Of a stretch of 64,000 nucleotides of DNA, positions 1-9,642 are shown in pieces. The stretch comes from Erinaceus europaeus (taxonomy: Eukaryota; Chordata; Mammalia; Eulipotyphla; Erinaceidae): assembly GCF_950295315.1 (NCBI RefSeq), contig NC_080164.1, positions 114,214,890-114,278,889 of the forward strand, given 5' to 3'. Position 1 is the stretch's first letter; each line of letters opens with the position of its first letter. Made by a program: the position numbers and the translations under genes. The notes under the pieces were generated by a model. It searched no databases, had not been told where the DNA came from, and worked only from the letters and a program-made list of their open reading frames with translations.

Positions 1-630
1 GCGTAGGTATAGGGGACCAGATTGGGTGAGGAGACGTCAAGCGTTGGACAGGGTGGGCGAAGATATCCGCGTATATTGGCAGGTCCGGTCGAGCGTAGAC
101 GTGGGAAATGAACTTAGATGATGCCACATCCCGATGAATATCTGGCGGGGCGATGTTGCTAAGAACTGGCAGCCATGGAACCGGGGTGGAACAGATGGTT
201 CCAGAAATTATCCTCATGGAGGAATATAATTTGGAATCGACCAAGTGGACATGGGGGCTATGGAACCATACTGGGGCACAGTATTCTGCAGTGGAATAGC
301 ATAATGCCAGAGAGGATGATCGTAGTGTGGAAGCGCTCGCGCCCCATGAGGAGCTGGCCAGTCTTGCAATGATGTTATTCCTAGCGCCCACCTTTGCTGC
401 AGTTTTTATGAGATGTTCGTGAAATGACAGAGTGCGATCGAGAGTAACGCCAAGATAGACTGGCTGGGCTTCATGCCGGATTCTCGTATCACCAAGCTGC
501 ACATTAAACTCATGCGAGGCCGAGGCACGGTGTAGATGGAAAACAGATGATACCGTTTTTGCAGTGCTAGGGATTAGTCGCCATTTTTACAGTAATCAGA
601 TATCAGAGACATGTAGTCCTAAATAGTCTG
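1..630 (-). mobile_element. Non-LTR retrotransposon, C-terminal part of reverse transcriptase (invertebrate-type), runs off the window
   Basis: On the minus strand the frame is open from 586 to the window edge, about 195 codons without a stop. The translation has the layout of the RT thumb and connection region of Jockey/I/CR1-group LINEs: WRL-(I)PS-AKT near 583-550, YLGVTLDRTLSFHEHL at about 458-410, a segment like KVGARNNIIARLASSSWGA at about 398-342, ALCYSTAEYCAPVW at about 314-273, and WLPVLSNIAPPDI at about 177-139. Upstream, 590-630 reads SLISDYCK in another frame, so a short A run at 584-588 carries a one-base indel. The part upstream of that and the catalytic YxDD motif are absent, so the copy is 5'-truncated or chimeric near 630. 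By hand count it has about 30 CpGs in 600 bp, against very few in the next kilobase. It is unlike the L1 elements of this window. It may be a recent horizontal acquisition, a young undescribed family, or an assembly join with foreign DNA. Exact clade not determined. Confidence 0.8.
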
Positions 631-1514
631 TTTAGGATGTTATGAAACGTTCCAGTTATTTAATAATTTCCAGACTATTTCAGATAAAACATGTAATAAA
701 ATACCCTGATTTGATCATTATGATCAAAATTAGCATATCAATTAACCAAACCAATTATAATCAAATAGAGTCAATGAGGGCACAGCATCAAAGATTCCTT
801 TCCTTTTTATATGTTATTGTAGCTACTGAAATGCACTGCTGGTCATAGCTCCTCCTCCCATCACAAAAGGAATAGAGCCCAAATGTTTTCACAATCTTGC
901 AATTCTGTTGATCCAGTTAGTTGACCTACATTGTTGTGAGAACATTGGCTTTGACATGTCTTATTTCTGAAAACAGAGGAGGCTAAAATTAATTTGCCCT
1001 TTCTATGCTTGTAAGTACTACCACCAATGAGTCTGATTTTCATCCTGCCTCATTCACAAAATATCTGTTAATTGTATAAAGCAGTTTAGAGAGTGCATTG
1101 GCTATTTGACAACTCAAATGCACAAAGAAATTCAATAAAGATGGCTTGCAAGGAACAATAGAGCAAAGAATAAATTCTGAGAGCATTGAAAGTCAAAGTT
1201 GACCTCTTAAAGGAGTACATCAAATGAATGAACAATAAATTTTCCATAAGGCAAACCAAAGCATATTTTATAAAGCAAGAATTGTCTCCTCTGAATACTC
1301 AACAAGGCACCTAATGGGCCCAATTCTTATCTAATGTAACTCTCACAGAGTGAATCTGCTCTTGCCCCAACACATTCACTGGCACTCATATTTCATTGGG
1401 TTGTTCTCGATCAATATTCCTGACTGCTGAAGGCACCACCAAGAGGGAGGCATTTGGAAGACTTGCCAGAGTCCCACTGAGGACAAAATGAAATGTTTCA
1501 TTGCCTATTCAGAA
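631..1514. other. AT-rich unique sequence, no feature seen
   Basis: No repeat family or exon is recognised. Short open frames lack any known similarity. The low CpG content fits ordinary mammalian DNA and contrasts sharply with 1-590. Confidence 0.5.
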
Positions 1515-1735
1515 CCCGAAGGGGAGCTGAGAGAGAGAGAGAGCGTTTACCTGATAGAGTGCTCACTACAGCATGCAAGAATCCAGATTTGAGCCACTGG
1601 CACCACATAGGAGCACCATGCATATGAGGTGCTATGGTGTTGATCCATCTCTCTGTGTGTTTTTTTCTCTATCATCTATCTATCTATATCTTTATCTCTA
1701 TCACCTATTTACCTATTAAGACAAGCCAAAAAGAG
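1515..1735 (+). repeat. Diverged tRNA-derived SINE
   Basis: A diverged head (gatagagtgctcactacagcatgcaagaatccag) is followed by the TTTGAGCCACTGGCACCACAT block and a TCTATC-rich tail, the order seen in older hedgehog SINE copies. No target duplication could be fixed. Confidence 0.55.
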
Positions 1736-2071
1736 ATAAACCAGTACTGACTGCTATCACTTATAAGTGGAACTTATGAATAAAGAACAATAAAAATAAA
1801 TAAGGGAAGCCAGGTGGTGGCACACCAGTTAAGCACAGATAAATAAAGTGCAAGGACCTACACAAGGATCCCTGTTCAAGCCCCCAATGCCCACCTGCAG
1901 GAGGATGCTTCACAAGCAGCAAAGCAGGTCTACAGGTGTCTGTCTTTCTCCCTCTTTATCTCCCCTTCCTTCTCAATTTCTCTCTGTGCTATTCAATAAA
2001 ATGAAGACAAAAAATGGCTGCCAGGAGCAATGGATTCATAGTGAGCCCCTGAAATAATCCTGGAAGCAATA

Positions 2072-2102
<31 letters not shown>

Positions 2103-2265
2103 TGTGAAATTTGGACTGGATGTGGTGTATTGCATCAAAGCAAAAGACTCTGGGGAAGAAGGGGATGGGACAGGATTAAGTGACATTGGATTCTGTTGTG
2201 TCTCCTAGACACCAATTAAGGGGAGATGAGAGATTGTGCCTATGTGTTATAGACTATACTATAAA
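1736..2265 (+). mobile_element. L1 3' end, interrupted by a SINE
   Basis: 1736-1803 and 2103-2265 match, in order, the L1 3'UTR seen better preserved at 18655-18950 (TATAAGTGGAACTT, then GGTGTATTGC and AAAGACTCTGGGG). A SINE sits between the halves. The copy is old and diverged. Confidence 0.6.
1804..2102 (+). repeat. tRNA-derived SINE inserted in an L1 3'UTR
   Basis: Full-length head to tail: GCCAGGTGGTGGCACACC, CAAGGATCCCTGTTCAAGCC, CACCTGCAGGAGG, CAGCAAAGCAGGTCTACAGG, the pyrimidine-rich block, and a 3' section with CCAGGAGCAATGGATTCATAG ending in an AAT repeat (2074-2102). Confidence 0.8.
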
Positions 2266-2269
2266 CTAT

Positions 2270-2683
2270 CAACCCCAAATATAAATAAATAAATAGCCTA
2301 CTGCAAGTGGTGGAACTACAGGTGCAGAAATCTCCCAGAGCACCAAACAATAACAAGGTAAATAAAAATGTTTTCCTACACCAATAGAACTTCCTGTATT
2401 GACAAAATCTTCAGCCAAATTCTCAGAGGAGTTTTCACAGTTGAAATTCAAGCTGGAGAAGCTTCTCAGGATGACAATGATTAGAGCCAACATCCAACTC
2501 AAGTGATCCGTGGCTATAGGTGTGGATAATCTGAGACAATAGGAATACAGCAGTAGCAGGACAAATAATTTATAAACACCTTCTGTCACTGAAAATATCA
2601 GATCTCTCTTTTCATACAACTTGTAAGAGTTACAAAGAGATTACTGAAGAAATGATACATGTCCTAAAATAGAAGCACCTTAT
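2270..2683. other. Unique or unrecognised DNA left of the LTR
   Basis: No recognised repeat or exon. It ends in CCTTAT (2678-2683), the target duplication of the LTR that follows. Confidence 0.4.
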
Positions 2684-3064
2684 TGTCGGGCTAGCTTCGC
2701 GGGCGGGAGACAGAGAAGACCAGGGACTCATGGCTGAGCGGAGAGCAGTTATTTCTTTATTGACGAGTGGGGAATCGGTACAACAGACTAATCTCTTCTT
2801 ATCACAATTCTGTCCTGCCTCATCTCCTTCTCCGGAACAATCAGGAACCAAGGAAATACCAACGATAGGGGGTGGGGAGAAGGAAGAAGTGCCAACCAGC
2901 GATGACTAAACCAAATGGGGGAGGCAAACCAATATCCCAGAGGCAGGGGGGTGCCCAAGCAACAGTGGACATGCAAACAGAACACATAGCAAGCAACACA
3001 AGCGAACCCAATGTGATGATAAAATCAGAAGGCTTCACAAGCAAAATCCAGAAGCATACCAACA
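2684..3064 (-). mobile_element. Solo LTR of an endogenous retrovirus, ERV2-like
   Basis: A 381-bp unit begins TGTCGGG and ends CAACA on the plus strand, so the termini are TG...CA, and it is flanked by perfect 6-bp direct repeats CCTTAT (2678-2683 and 3065-3070). Read on the minus strand, an AATAAA signal lies near 2757, followed by a CT-rich U5-like section and the CCCGACA end, so the LTR points leftwards. No gag, pol or env sequence is present; recombination between two LTRs is the usual cause. Six-base duplications fit betaretrovirus-like (class II) elements. CpGs are frequent (for example in the GCGGGCGGG stretch near 2700), suggesting a fairly recent insertion. The surrounding DNA on the right is an old L1. 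Confidence 0.8.
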
Positions 3065-3070
3065 CCTTAT

Positions 3071-3850
3071 AACCCAGTTCTCTTACTTATGGGTATCTAT
3101 CTGAAGAATGTAGAAACACAAATTCAAATAGATAAATTCATTCCCAGGTTCACTGAAGCATTATTTATATTAGCCAAGAATTGGAAACAATCTGAGTATC
3201 CACTAACTGAAGTAAAGATAAAATAGAAGATAAAATAGATGGGATACATATACCCAGGTATGAAAAGTTGCCATCCTGCCATTTTTAACAAGGTTGTGGC
3301 CCTGGAGGGTATTGCACCTAAGGAAATTAGTCAGAGAAAGACACTGTATGTTTTAATTCATCTGTGATACTAGAAAAACAAAACAAGTAAACAAACTAAT
3401 CTAAGCAAAACTAATCTGTGAGATGATACGAAATAGTGGTTATCAGAACAGAAAGGGAAAGAAGGGAGACTAGTAGTGTAAAAGTGGTACAGAGGGGAGT
3501 CAGGTGGTAGCACAGCGGGTTAAGCGCACACAGTGCAAAGCACAAGGACCAGCATAAGGATCCTGGTTCAAGCCCCTGGCTCCTCACCTGCAGGGAAGTC
3601 GCTTCACAGGCAGTGAAGCAGGTCTGCAGGTGTCTGTCTTTTTCTCCTCCTCTCTGTCTTCCCCTCCTTTCTCCATCTCTCTGTCCTGTCCAACAATGAT
3701 GACATCAGTAACAATAATAATAATAACTACAACAATAAAGGGCAACAAAAGGGAATAAATAAATATATTTAAAATATTTTTTAAGTGGTACAGAGATGAA
3801 AACAAGAGTTTGGGTGGGAAACACATTATCACATATACAGGTGTTCATTT
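3071..3850 (+). mobile_element. Old L1 3' region, interrupted by a SINE
   Basis: 3071-3481 carries the decayed end of L1 ORF2 and 3'UTR (TATTAGCCAAGAATTGGAAAC, then GGATGGGATACATATACC-like and TTAGTCAGAGAAAGAC). It resumes at 3796 after the SINE and fades near 3850. Many stops; not coding. Confidence 0.65.
3495..3782 (+). repeat. Hedgehog tRNA-derived SINE with target duplication
   Basis: Complete young-type copy: GGGAGTCAGGTGGTAGCACAG head, GGATCCTGGTTCAAGCC B-box-like block, CACCTGCAGGGAAG/GCAGTGAAGCAGG, pyrimidine stretch, and a CAATAATAATAACTACAACAATAAAGGG tail region. Perfect 13-bp target duplications AAGTGGTACAGAG at 3482-3494 and 3783-3795 mark the insertion into the old L1. Confidence 0.92.
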
Positions 3851-4607
3851 ATAAGGCTGCCCACCTGAAGCCTTTATAATGCCTTAAAGCAATGTTTCTT
3901 CCATTTGGAAAAGAGGTAAGTCTCCTTACTTCTTCGTACACATGAAGAAAAGTGTAAGCAAGGTCCTCAACTGTTCCAGCCTGACTTTCATTTGTCCATT
4001 CTCAATTTATTCTTTGTTATTAACTATGAAATAAGCACAACTGAAGAAGTCACAGAAGGGTTGGTTGTGTACTGATTTATGAGCTTTCCTGCAAGGAATA
4101 CTGTTATGCATGTAACTTCTTTTACAATTACTGCCACATAACTTCAAAAAGAGTCCCCTGCTTGAAAGAGGAGGCCATCGATAAGTGACACTTGCATATT
4201 CATTCATTTCCATCAGAGATTTTTAAAGACACTGGGGAATGGTTTGGTGCCACTGATGATTACTTTCTTTTTCATCAGCTTTCCATGATTGTTTGTATTT
4301 TTTGTCCTCAGAGGAAAAACACAGTACAATCATAGCATGGTTCTAAATAGATTAGACTTAGGAGAGTTAAAAAGAAATATTGCACATATTAAATGGTTAC
4401 TACATGCCAGAACATAGACTGATCTGTGTTAAACCTTAGGTCAAATAGGCAGCAACTGACAGGCAGACTTGTACTTGAACTCACAGCAATTTAACAATAA
4501 ACTCCACCCTCTTTCATGCTGTCTTCAGCTTTTTTGTGATAAAACATAACCTGTCTATTTTTCATTCTGTGAAAAGGATTTTTAAGATTCTTGGAATCAC
4601 TAGAGTC
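3851..4607. other. Unique sequence
   Basis: No exon or recognised repeat, apart from a weak MIR-like stretch around 4430-4530 (tracking of cagcaactgacaggcag). Confidence 0.4.
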
Positions 4608-4798
4608 TTTTTTTTTTTCTTTATTGGAGGAATTAGTTGTTTATAGTCAACGGTAAAATACAGTAGTTTGTACAGGTGTAACATTTCCCAGTTTTCCACA
4701 TAACAATTCAACCCCAATTAGGTCCTCCTCTGCCATCATGTTCCAGAAGCTGAACCCTCCCCCCACCCCACCCCAGAGTCTTTTAATTTGATGTAATA
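4608..4798 (-). mobile_element. L1 3' end, 5'-truncated
   Basis: A T-rich start (poly-A on the minus strand) is followed by TTATTGGAGGAATTAG, CCCAGTTTTCCACATAACAA and the C-rich CCCCCCACCCCACCCC block. This is the reverse complement of the L1 3'UTR at 18655-18950. About 190 bp remain. Confidence 0.75.
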
Positions 4799-4888
4799 CA
4801 CCAAACATTGGAGGCTATTTCATACGCCAAGTCTGTAAAGCAAACATTCTCAATGTTACCACTCTTCCTACTTAGTTTGGTTTATTTT

Positions 4889-5243
4889 ATTTTATTTTAT
4901 TTTATTTTATTTTATTTTATTTTATTTTATTTTACCTCCAGGGTTATTGCTGGGGCCTGCACTACGAATCCGCTGCCCCTGGAGGCTATCCTTCCCATTT
5001 TGTTGCCCCTGTTGTGTTTGTTGTAGTTGTTATTGTTATCATAGCTGTTGTTGTTGTTGGATAGGACAGAGAGAAATGGATAGAGAAGGGAAAGACAGAG
5101 AGAGGGAGAAAAAGACAGACACCTGCAGACCTGCTTCACCACCTGTGAAGCGACTCCCCTGCAGGTGGGGAGGCAGGGACTGGAACAGGGATCCTTATGC
5201 CAGTCCTTGCGCTCTGCGCCACGTGTGCTACCGCCTGACTCCC
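4889..5243 (-). repeat. Hedgehog SINE with (TTTTA)n tail
   Basis: Minus-strand full-length SINE whose tail is an ATTTT pentamer array (4883-4934). Target duplications AGTTTGGTTTATTTT lie at 4874-4888 and 5244-5258. Internally it keeps TTGTTGGATAGGACAGAGAG and the GAAGCGACTCCCCTGCAGG block. Confidence 0.9.
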
Positions 5244-5258
5244 AGTTTGGTTTATTTT

Positions 5259-5790
5259 TTGTTGCCAGTGTTGTTGTTTTTATGGGACTTTACTACTCTG
5301 CACCAACTTTTTCAGACGAAGAGAGATAGAGATGGAGAGATGGGAAGACAGAGATAGAGAAAGACACCACAGGGAGGCCAGGCAGTGGTGAACCTGGTTA
5401 AGCACACAAATTACAGTGCTCAGAGACCCAGGTTCAAACCCCTGGTCCCCACCTGCTGGAGGAAAGCTTCACAACTGGTGAAGCAGAGCAGCAGATATCT
5501 CTCTCTCTCTTTCTTTCTTTCCCTCTCCCCCTCTCTCTCTCTCTCTCCCTCCATCCCTCTTTTTTTCATCCCTTCCCTACTCAATTTTTCTGTCTCTAAC
5601 AATAATAAATAAAGAAAGGAAGAAAGAAAGAAAGAAAGAAAAAGAAAAAGAAACTGAGAAAGATACCACAGTACTGATGTGTCCCCCAGTGTGACAGGAT
5701 CAGACCTGAACCTGGGTCACACTTAATTAAAAGTAGACATTTCCCCCAGGTGAGCATTGTGCTTGTCCAAATATAATTACCTTGAACAGA
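5259..5790 (-). repeat. Older SINE split by a younger SINE
   Basis: 5259-5357 and 5671-5790 are two halves of an older minus-strand SINE family (ACTCTGCACCAAC, GAGAAAGACACCAC, then GAACCTGGGTCACAC and CAGGTGAGC). Other members lie at 7330-7530, 59530-59720 and 63173-63375. Confidence 0.7.
5373..5655 (+). repeat. tRNA-derived SINE nested in an older SINE
   Basis: Plus-strand copy GGAGGCCAGGCAGTGGTGAACC to a GAAA-rich tail (5615-5650). The target duplication GAGAAAGAYACCACAG occurs at 5357-5372 and 5656-5671 with one C/T difference. Confidence 0.85.
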
Positions 5791-5829
5791 TACAAACTGA
5801 TATTCTTTTTTTATATGTAAAACCAATGC

Positions 5830-6640
5830 ATTTTTATTTTCCTTGGCCCTATAACCTCATCAAACCAATACTATTTCAGAAATGATGGTATTAAATCAGT
5901 AAACTTGCTTATGTGATATCATATAGACCAGTTTTTCTAAAACTTCAGTTACTACATAATAGCTACACCATTTTTGCCCTTTTTGATTGCTAGTGAGCTA
6001 TTATTGTCTGACTATGTTTTGATCAATCTTAACTTGACTCAGTTTGTTTTATCTAACCTTGTTTTAAACAAAAAGATCAGAGCCTAATAAACTATGAATA
6101 TTCTTCTTACACCTATTAAAATATATGCATAGCCTTTCAGCTAGCAAAATCTAAAATGTTGGTGAGTCACCAAAATCACACTTTGGTGCCACAGATTTTT
6201 CAGCGTGGAGGAAAAAGTCTTGGTCCTAAGAACTCTGCTCTAGGAAACAAAGTTATCAGCAAAAATGCTCAAGTCCTAAGTCACAGCCAATGGACTAATA
6301 ATAAATCATTTAAAACAAAGACAAACCACATATTGGGAAGCACCAATGTAGTAGTTGTGAATCTCTATGTAGTAACCATTGTGTTTGTGCCATTGTTCAT
6401 TTTCTTTTGCCTCGTTTATTATTAATTTCTTTCAAAAGAATTTTTTGAGATTGAACTGTGTACTAGACATATTTGGGATCTATCTAATAATTATGTGGAG
6501 AGTGGGCTGGGTGAAGGAGAGGAAAAAAGTTAGGAGGTATGACAGAGAGCTTCTGGGTTAGGTTATTAACTCGGGAATCAAATGGACTGAATGAGTGGAT
6601 CCAGAAGTAATAGAAAGGAATAATACATGGAAGAGATAAA
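5830..6640. other. Unique AT-rich DNA
   Basis: No recognised exon, RNA gene or repeat. Open frames of 60-90 codons at 6156-6561 have no recognisable similarity and look like chance. Confidence 0.4.
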
Positions 6641-6644
6641 CCAA

Positions 6645-7025
6645 TGTCTTTTCATTTATTTTTATTTCCCCTTCCAGGATTATCACTGGGGCTCAGTGCC
6701 AGCACTATGAATCCACTGCTTCTGGTAGGCATTTTTTCCACTGTTTGGATAGAATAAAGAGAAATTGAAAGGGGGGGGAGAATAAAGGGAGGAAGGGGAG
6801 GTAGAGAAAGAAGGGGGAGATAGAAAGAGGAAAGGAGGAGATAGAGAAAGAGGAGGGGAAGATAGAGAAGGAGAAAGAGAGATGCCTGCCGCCCTGCTTC
6901 ACTGCTCATGAAACATCCCCCCACACACACACACACACACAGATGTGGAGCACAGACTGGAACCCAGGTCCTGGCACAGGTCCTTACACTTCATACTATG
7001 TGATTAACTGGGTGTGTCACTGTCC
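6645..7025 (-). repeat. tRNA-derived SINE with expanded purine region
   Basis: Minus-strand copy; the middle (6765-6870) is expanded GGGGGAGATAGA-type purine repeats, and a short (CA)n at 6923-6941 replaces part of the body. Head block GTGATTAACTGGGTGTGTCACTG is diverged. Confidence 0.75.
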
Positions 7026-7233
7026 AGCCCCTGGATTTCAATTTTAAGTTCAACTCATAGACACAGAGAGGAGAAGATGGAAAAAATGGTCCTAAAACCA
7101 TTTGAATACTGCAGCTACAGGCTTTTATTTCTCTGCATAGTTCACCACTGCACCCACAGGCAACAATAGCTTGAGGACTATATGCCTTCTCAAGTTTTCA
7201 TCAGTTCCCACGTGTATAGGAGGAGTTTTCCCC

Positions 7234-7276
7234 TACGGGGCCAGTGGTGGCACACCTGGTTAAGCGCACACACCAC
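7234..7276 (+). repeat. Tailless 43-bp SINE 5' fragment with 16-bp target duplication
   Basis: Only the first 40 or so bases of the SINE head are present (GGCCAGTGGTGGCACACC and GGTTAAGCGCACAC). It has no body and no A tail, yet it is flanked by perfect duplications AGGAGGAGTTTTCCCC at 7218-7233 and 7277-7292. It resembles the tailless tRNA-type retropseudogenes known from mammals. Confidence 0.8.
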
Positions 7277-7329
7277 AGGAGGAGTTTTCCCCAAAATGTT
7301 GTCTTCTCATGAAATGGAAAGAACCACCT

Positions 7330-7530
7330 AATTAGGAATCTTTTATTATTGTTATTTGACTACCTCTGGGTTTTCACCATTCCAGGCTTACTTTTTCAGA
7401 TAGACAGAGAAAAAGAGAGTGAGGGAAAGAAACCACAGCACCACTCTTTCCAGTGCGGCGGAGCCTATACTTGAACCTGGGTCACCACATGGCAAAGCAG
7501 TACACTACTCACAGGAGCTATTTTTGCTAG
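7330..7530 (-). repeat. Older SINE family
   Basis: GTTTTCACCATTCCAGGC, GAAAGAAACCACAGCACC, CTTGAACCTGGGTCACC and GGCAAAGCAGTACACTACTC follow the order of the family at 59530-59720. Confidence 0.7.
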
Positions 7531-7928
7531 TCCACAAATCTGTTTTTTATAGTATCTCACATAAAGGACAATTGTTCCATTATTTGCTTGTAAACTGATT
7601 ACTTTATAAAGAAGTCACTTTCTTTGTAACTACTTCAAGAAGTACTACCTCTTAATTTCCACGTATTAGTTTATAAAATTAATGAAAATCTAAATAAACC
7701 GTTTTTTATATATTTTTAAATATTTAAAATAATAATAATAACAATAAAACCACAATGAACTGGACCCAGAAAACCCAAAGGAGAAAAGGAGAATTGGGGA
7801 TCCTGAGTATTATTGATTTGCTAGAGGAGTAGGGCCCCTGATCGGAAACCCCTTTTCGGTTTGGACAAGCTTTTTTTCACTCTGGGTACAGGTTAAGTTA
7901 TTCCCACATTAGAAAATAGGAAGAAAAG

Positions 7929-7990
7929 CACACACACACATGCACGCACGCACGCACACACGCACGCACACACACACACACACACATGCA
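7929..7990. repeat. (CA)n/(CG) alternating purine-pyrimidine tract
   Basis: About 60 bp of CA interspersed with CG and TG (CACGCACGCACGCACAC). Such tracts can form Z-DNA; the CpGs inside are the main ones locally. Confidence 0.9.
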
Positions 7991-8167
7991 TGGCAAAGCC
8001 GTTTCAGATCCCAGTAAACAGACCACACATTTATGACCAAGAAAAATCAGCAGAAAAGCACCTCTTTCCTTGCACAATGTATTCCTTTCAAAAAAAAAAA
8101 AATTACTGTATGTCTCTACTAGGGGTTTATAAAAGAAACCATGAGTATCTCATTCAAGCAATCTTTT

Positions 8168-8892
8168 TTTTTAATTTTTTTTATTTAAGAAAGGATTAAT
8201 TAACAAAACCATAGGGTAGGAGGGGTACAATTCCACACAATTCCCACCGCCCAATCTCCATTTCCCACCCCCTCTCCTGATAGCTTTCCCATTCTCTATC
8301 CCTCTGGGAGCATGGACCCAGGCTCATTGTGGGTTGCAGAAGGTAGAAGGTCTGGCTTCTGTAATTGCTTCCCCGCTGAACATGTGCGTTGACTGGTCGG
8401 TCCATACTCCCAGTCTGCCTCTCTCTTTCCCTAGTAGGGTGGGTCTCTGGGGAAGCGGTGCTCCAGGACATATTGATGGGGTCTTCAGTCTAGGGAAGCC
8501 TGGCTGGCATCCTGATGACATCTGGAACCTGGTGGCTGAAAAGAGAGTTAACATACAAAGCCAAACAAATTGTTGAGCAATCATGGACCCAAAGCTTGGA
8601 ATAGTGGAGAGGAAATGTTAGGTGGGTACTCACTGCAAACTCTAGTGCATTTCTGCTTTCAGGTATATATTTTGCAGTAGTTTCTGGATACGTGGAACAT
8701 ATGCTCTCTCTCTCAGAAACTGGTGTATATTTAGGTTTTGGGACTTTGTTGGAAAGTGAACCACCTGAGATGAAATTAGAGTATACTATGAAAGGAAAAG
8801 TCTCACCCGAGTAATGAAGTTGAAGGGTTGTCATTCCACACGTGAAGTCTCTGGACACAGTCTGAAGTGAAGCATGTTGAGGTGGCAATCGG
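8168..8892 (-). mobile_element. L1 3'UTR, 5'-truncated, with target duplication
   Basis: Poly-A (as T-rich DNA) at 8168-8187, then the terminal module of the hedgehog long-3'UTR L1, ending at 8892. It matches 54370-55078 in reverse complement. Target duplications TTCAAGCAATCTTTT are at 8153-8167 and 8893-8907 (perfect, 15 bp). Open frames of up to 230 codons across 8490-9182 are a by-product of this repeat and are not genes. Confidence 0.88.
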
Positions 8893-8925
8893 TTCAAGCA
8901 ATCTTTTAAGAAGTGCTCACATTCT

Positions 8926-9610
8926 CTATCCCTCTGGGAGCATGTTGTGGGATGCAGAAGGTGGGAGGTCTGGCTTCTGTAATTGCTTCCCCGCTGAACA
9001 TGGGCGTTGACTGGTAGATCCATACTCCCAGTCTGCTCCTCTCTTTCCCTAGTAGGGTGAAGCTCTGGGGAAGCTGAGCTCCAGGACGCATTGGTGGGGT
9101 CTTCAGTACGGGGAAGCCTTGCTGACATCCTGATGGCATCTGGAACCTGGTGGCTGAAAAGAGAGTTAACATACAAAGCCAAACAAATTGTTGAAGAATC
9201 ATGGACCCTAAGGTTGGAATAGTGGAGATGAAGTGTTGGGGGGTACTCACTGCAAACTCTTATGTACTATTGCTTTCAGGTATATATTTGCCCTAGTTTA
9301 TGGATACGTGTGAACATATGCTCTATCTCCTGGAACCTGGTCTATATCTAGGTTTGGGGACTTTGTTAGGAAGTGAATCACCTGGGATGGAATTAGAGAA
9401 TACTATGAAAGGAAAGGTCTCAGGGAAAGCTATTGGGGAGGGGATGGGATATGGAGATTGGGTGGAGGGAATTGTGTGGAGTTGTACCCCCCATCCTATG
9501 ATTTTGTTAATGTCTCCTTTCTTAAATATGTAAATATATATATATACATATATATATAAATATATACATATTTTGGGGGGGATATATATATATATATATC
9601 CCCAAAAAAA
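8926..9610. mobile_element. L1 3'UTR with clean 5' inversion (twin priming)
   Basis: 8926-9420 is in minus orientation and 9421-9535 in plus orientation, followed by an AT-rich tail. In the sense order of the element, the inverted part stops exactly where the upright part starts (CAGAGGGATAGAGAAT joined to GGGAAAGCTATTGGGG), so nothing is lost or doubled. Target duplications TGCTCACATTCT are at 8914-8925 and 9611-9622. Confidence 0.85.
9571..9607. repeat. Palindrome in the L1 tail
   Basis: TTTTGGGG (9571-9578) pairs with CCCCAAAA (9600-9607), enclosing three Gs and an 18-nt self-complementary TA run. It probably formed by TA-repeat slippage in the L1 tail. Confidence 0.8.
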
Positions 9611-9642
9611 TGCTCACATTCTTGAGTTTTAAGAAATCTATC

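Noticed and set aside
3541..3580. tRNA-like A- and B-box sequences in SINEs
   Set aside because: These are SINE heads derived from tRNA, not functional tRNA genes; no cloverleaf can be completed.
8490..9182. 230-codon minus-strand open frame
   Set aside because: It runs across two separate L1 3'UTR insertions and their junction, and similar frames recur in every copy of this repeat.
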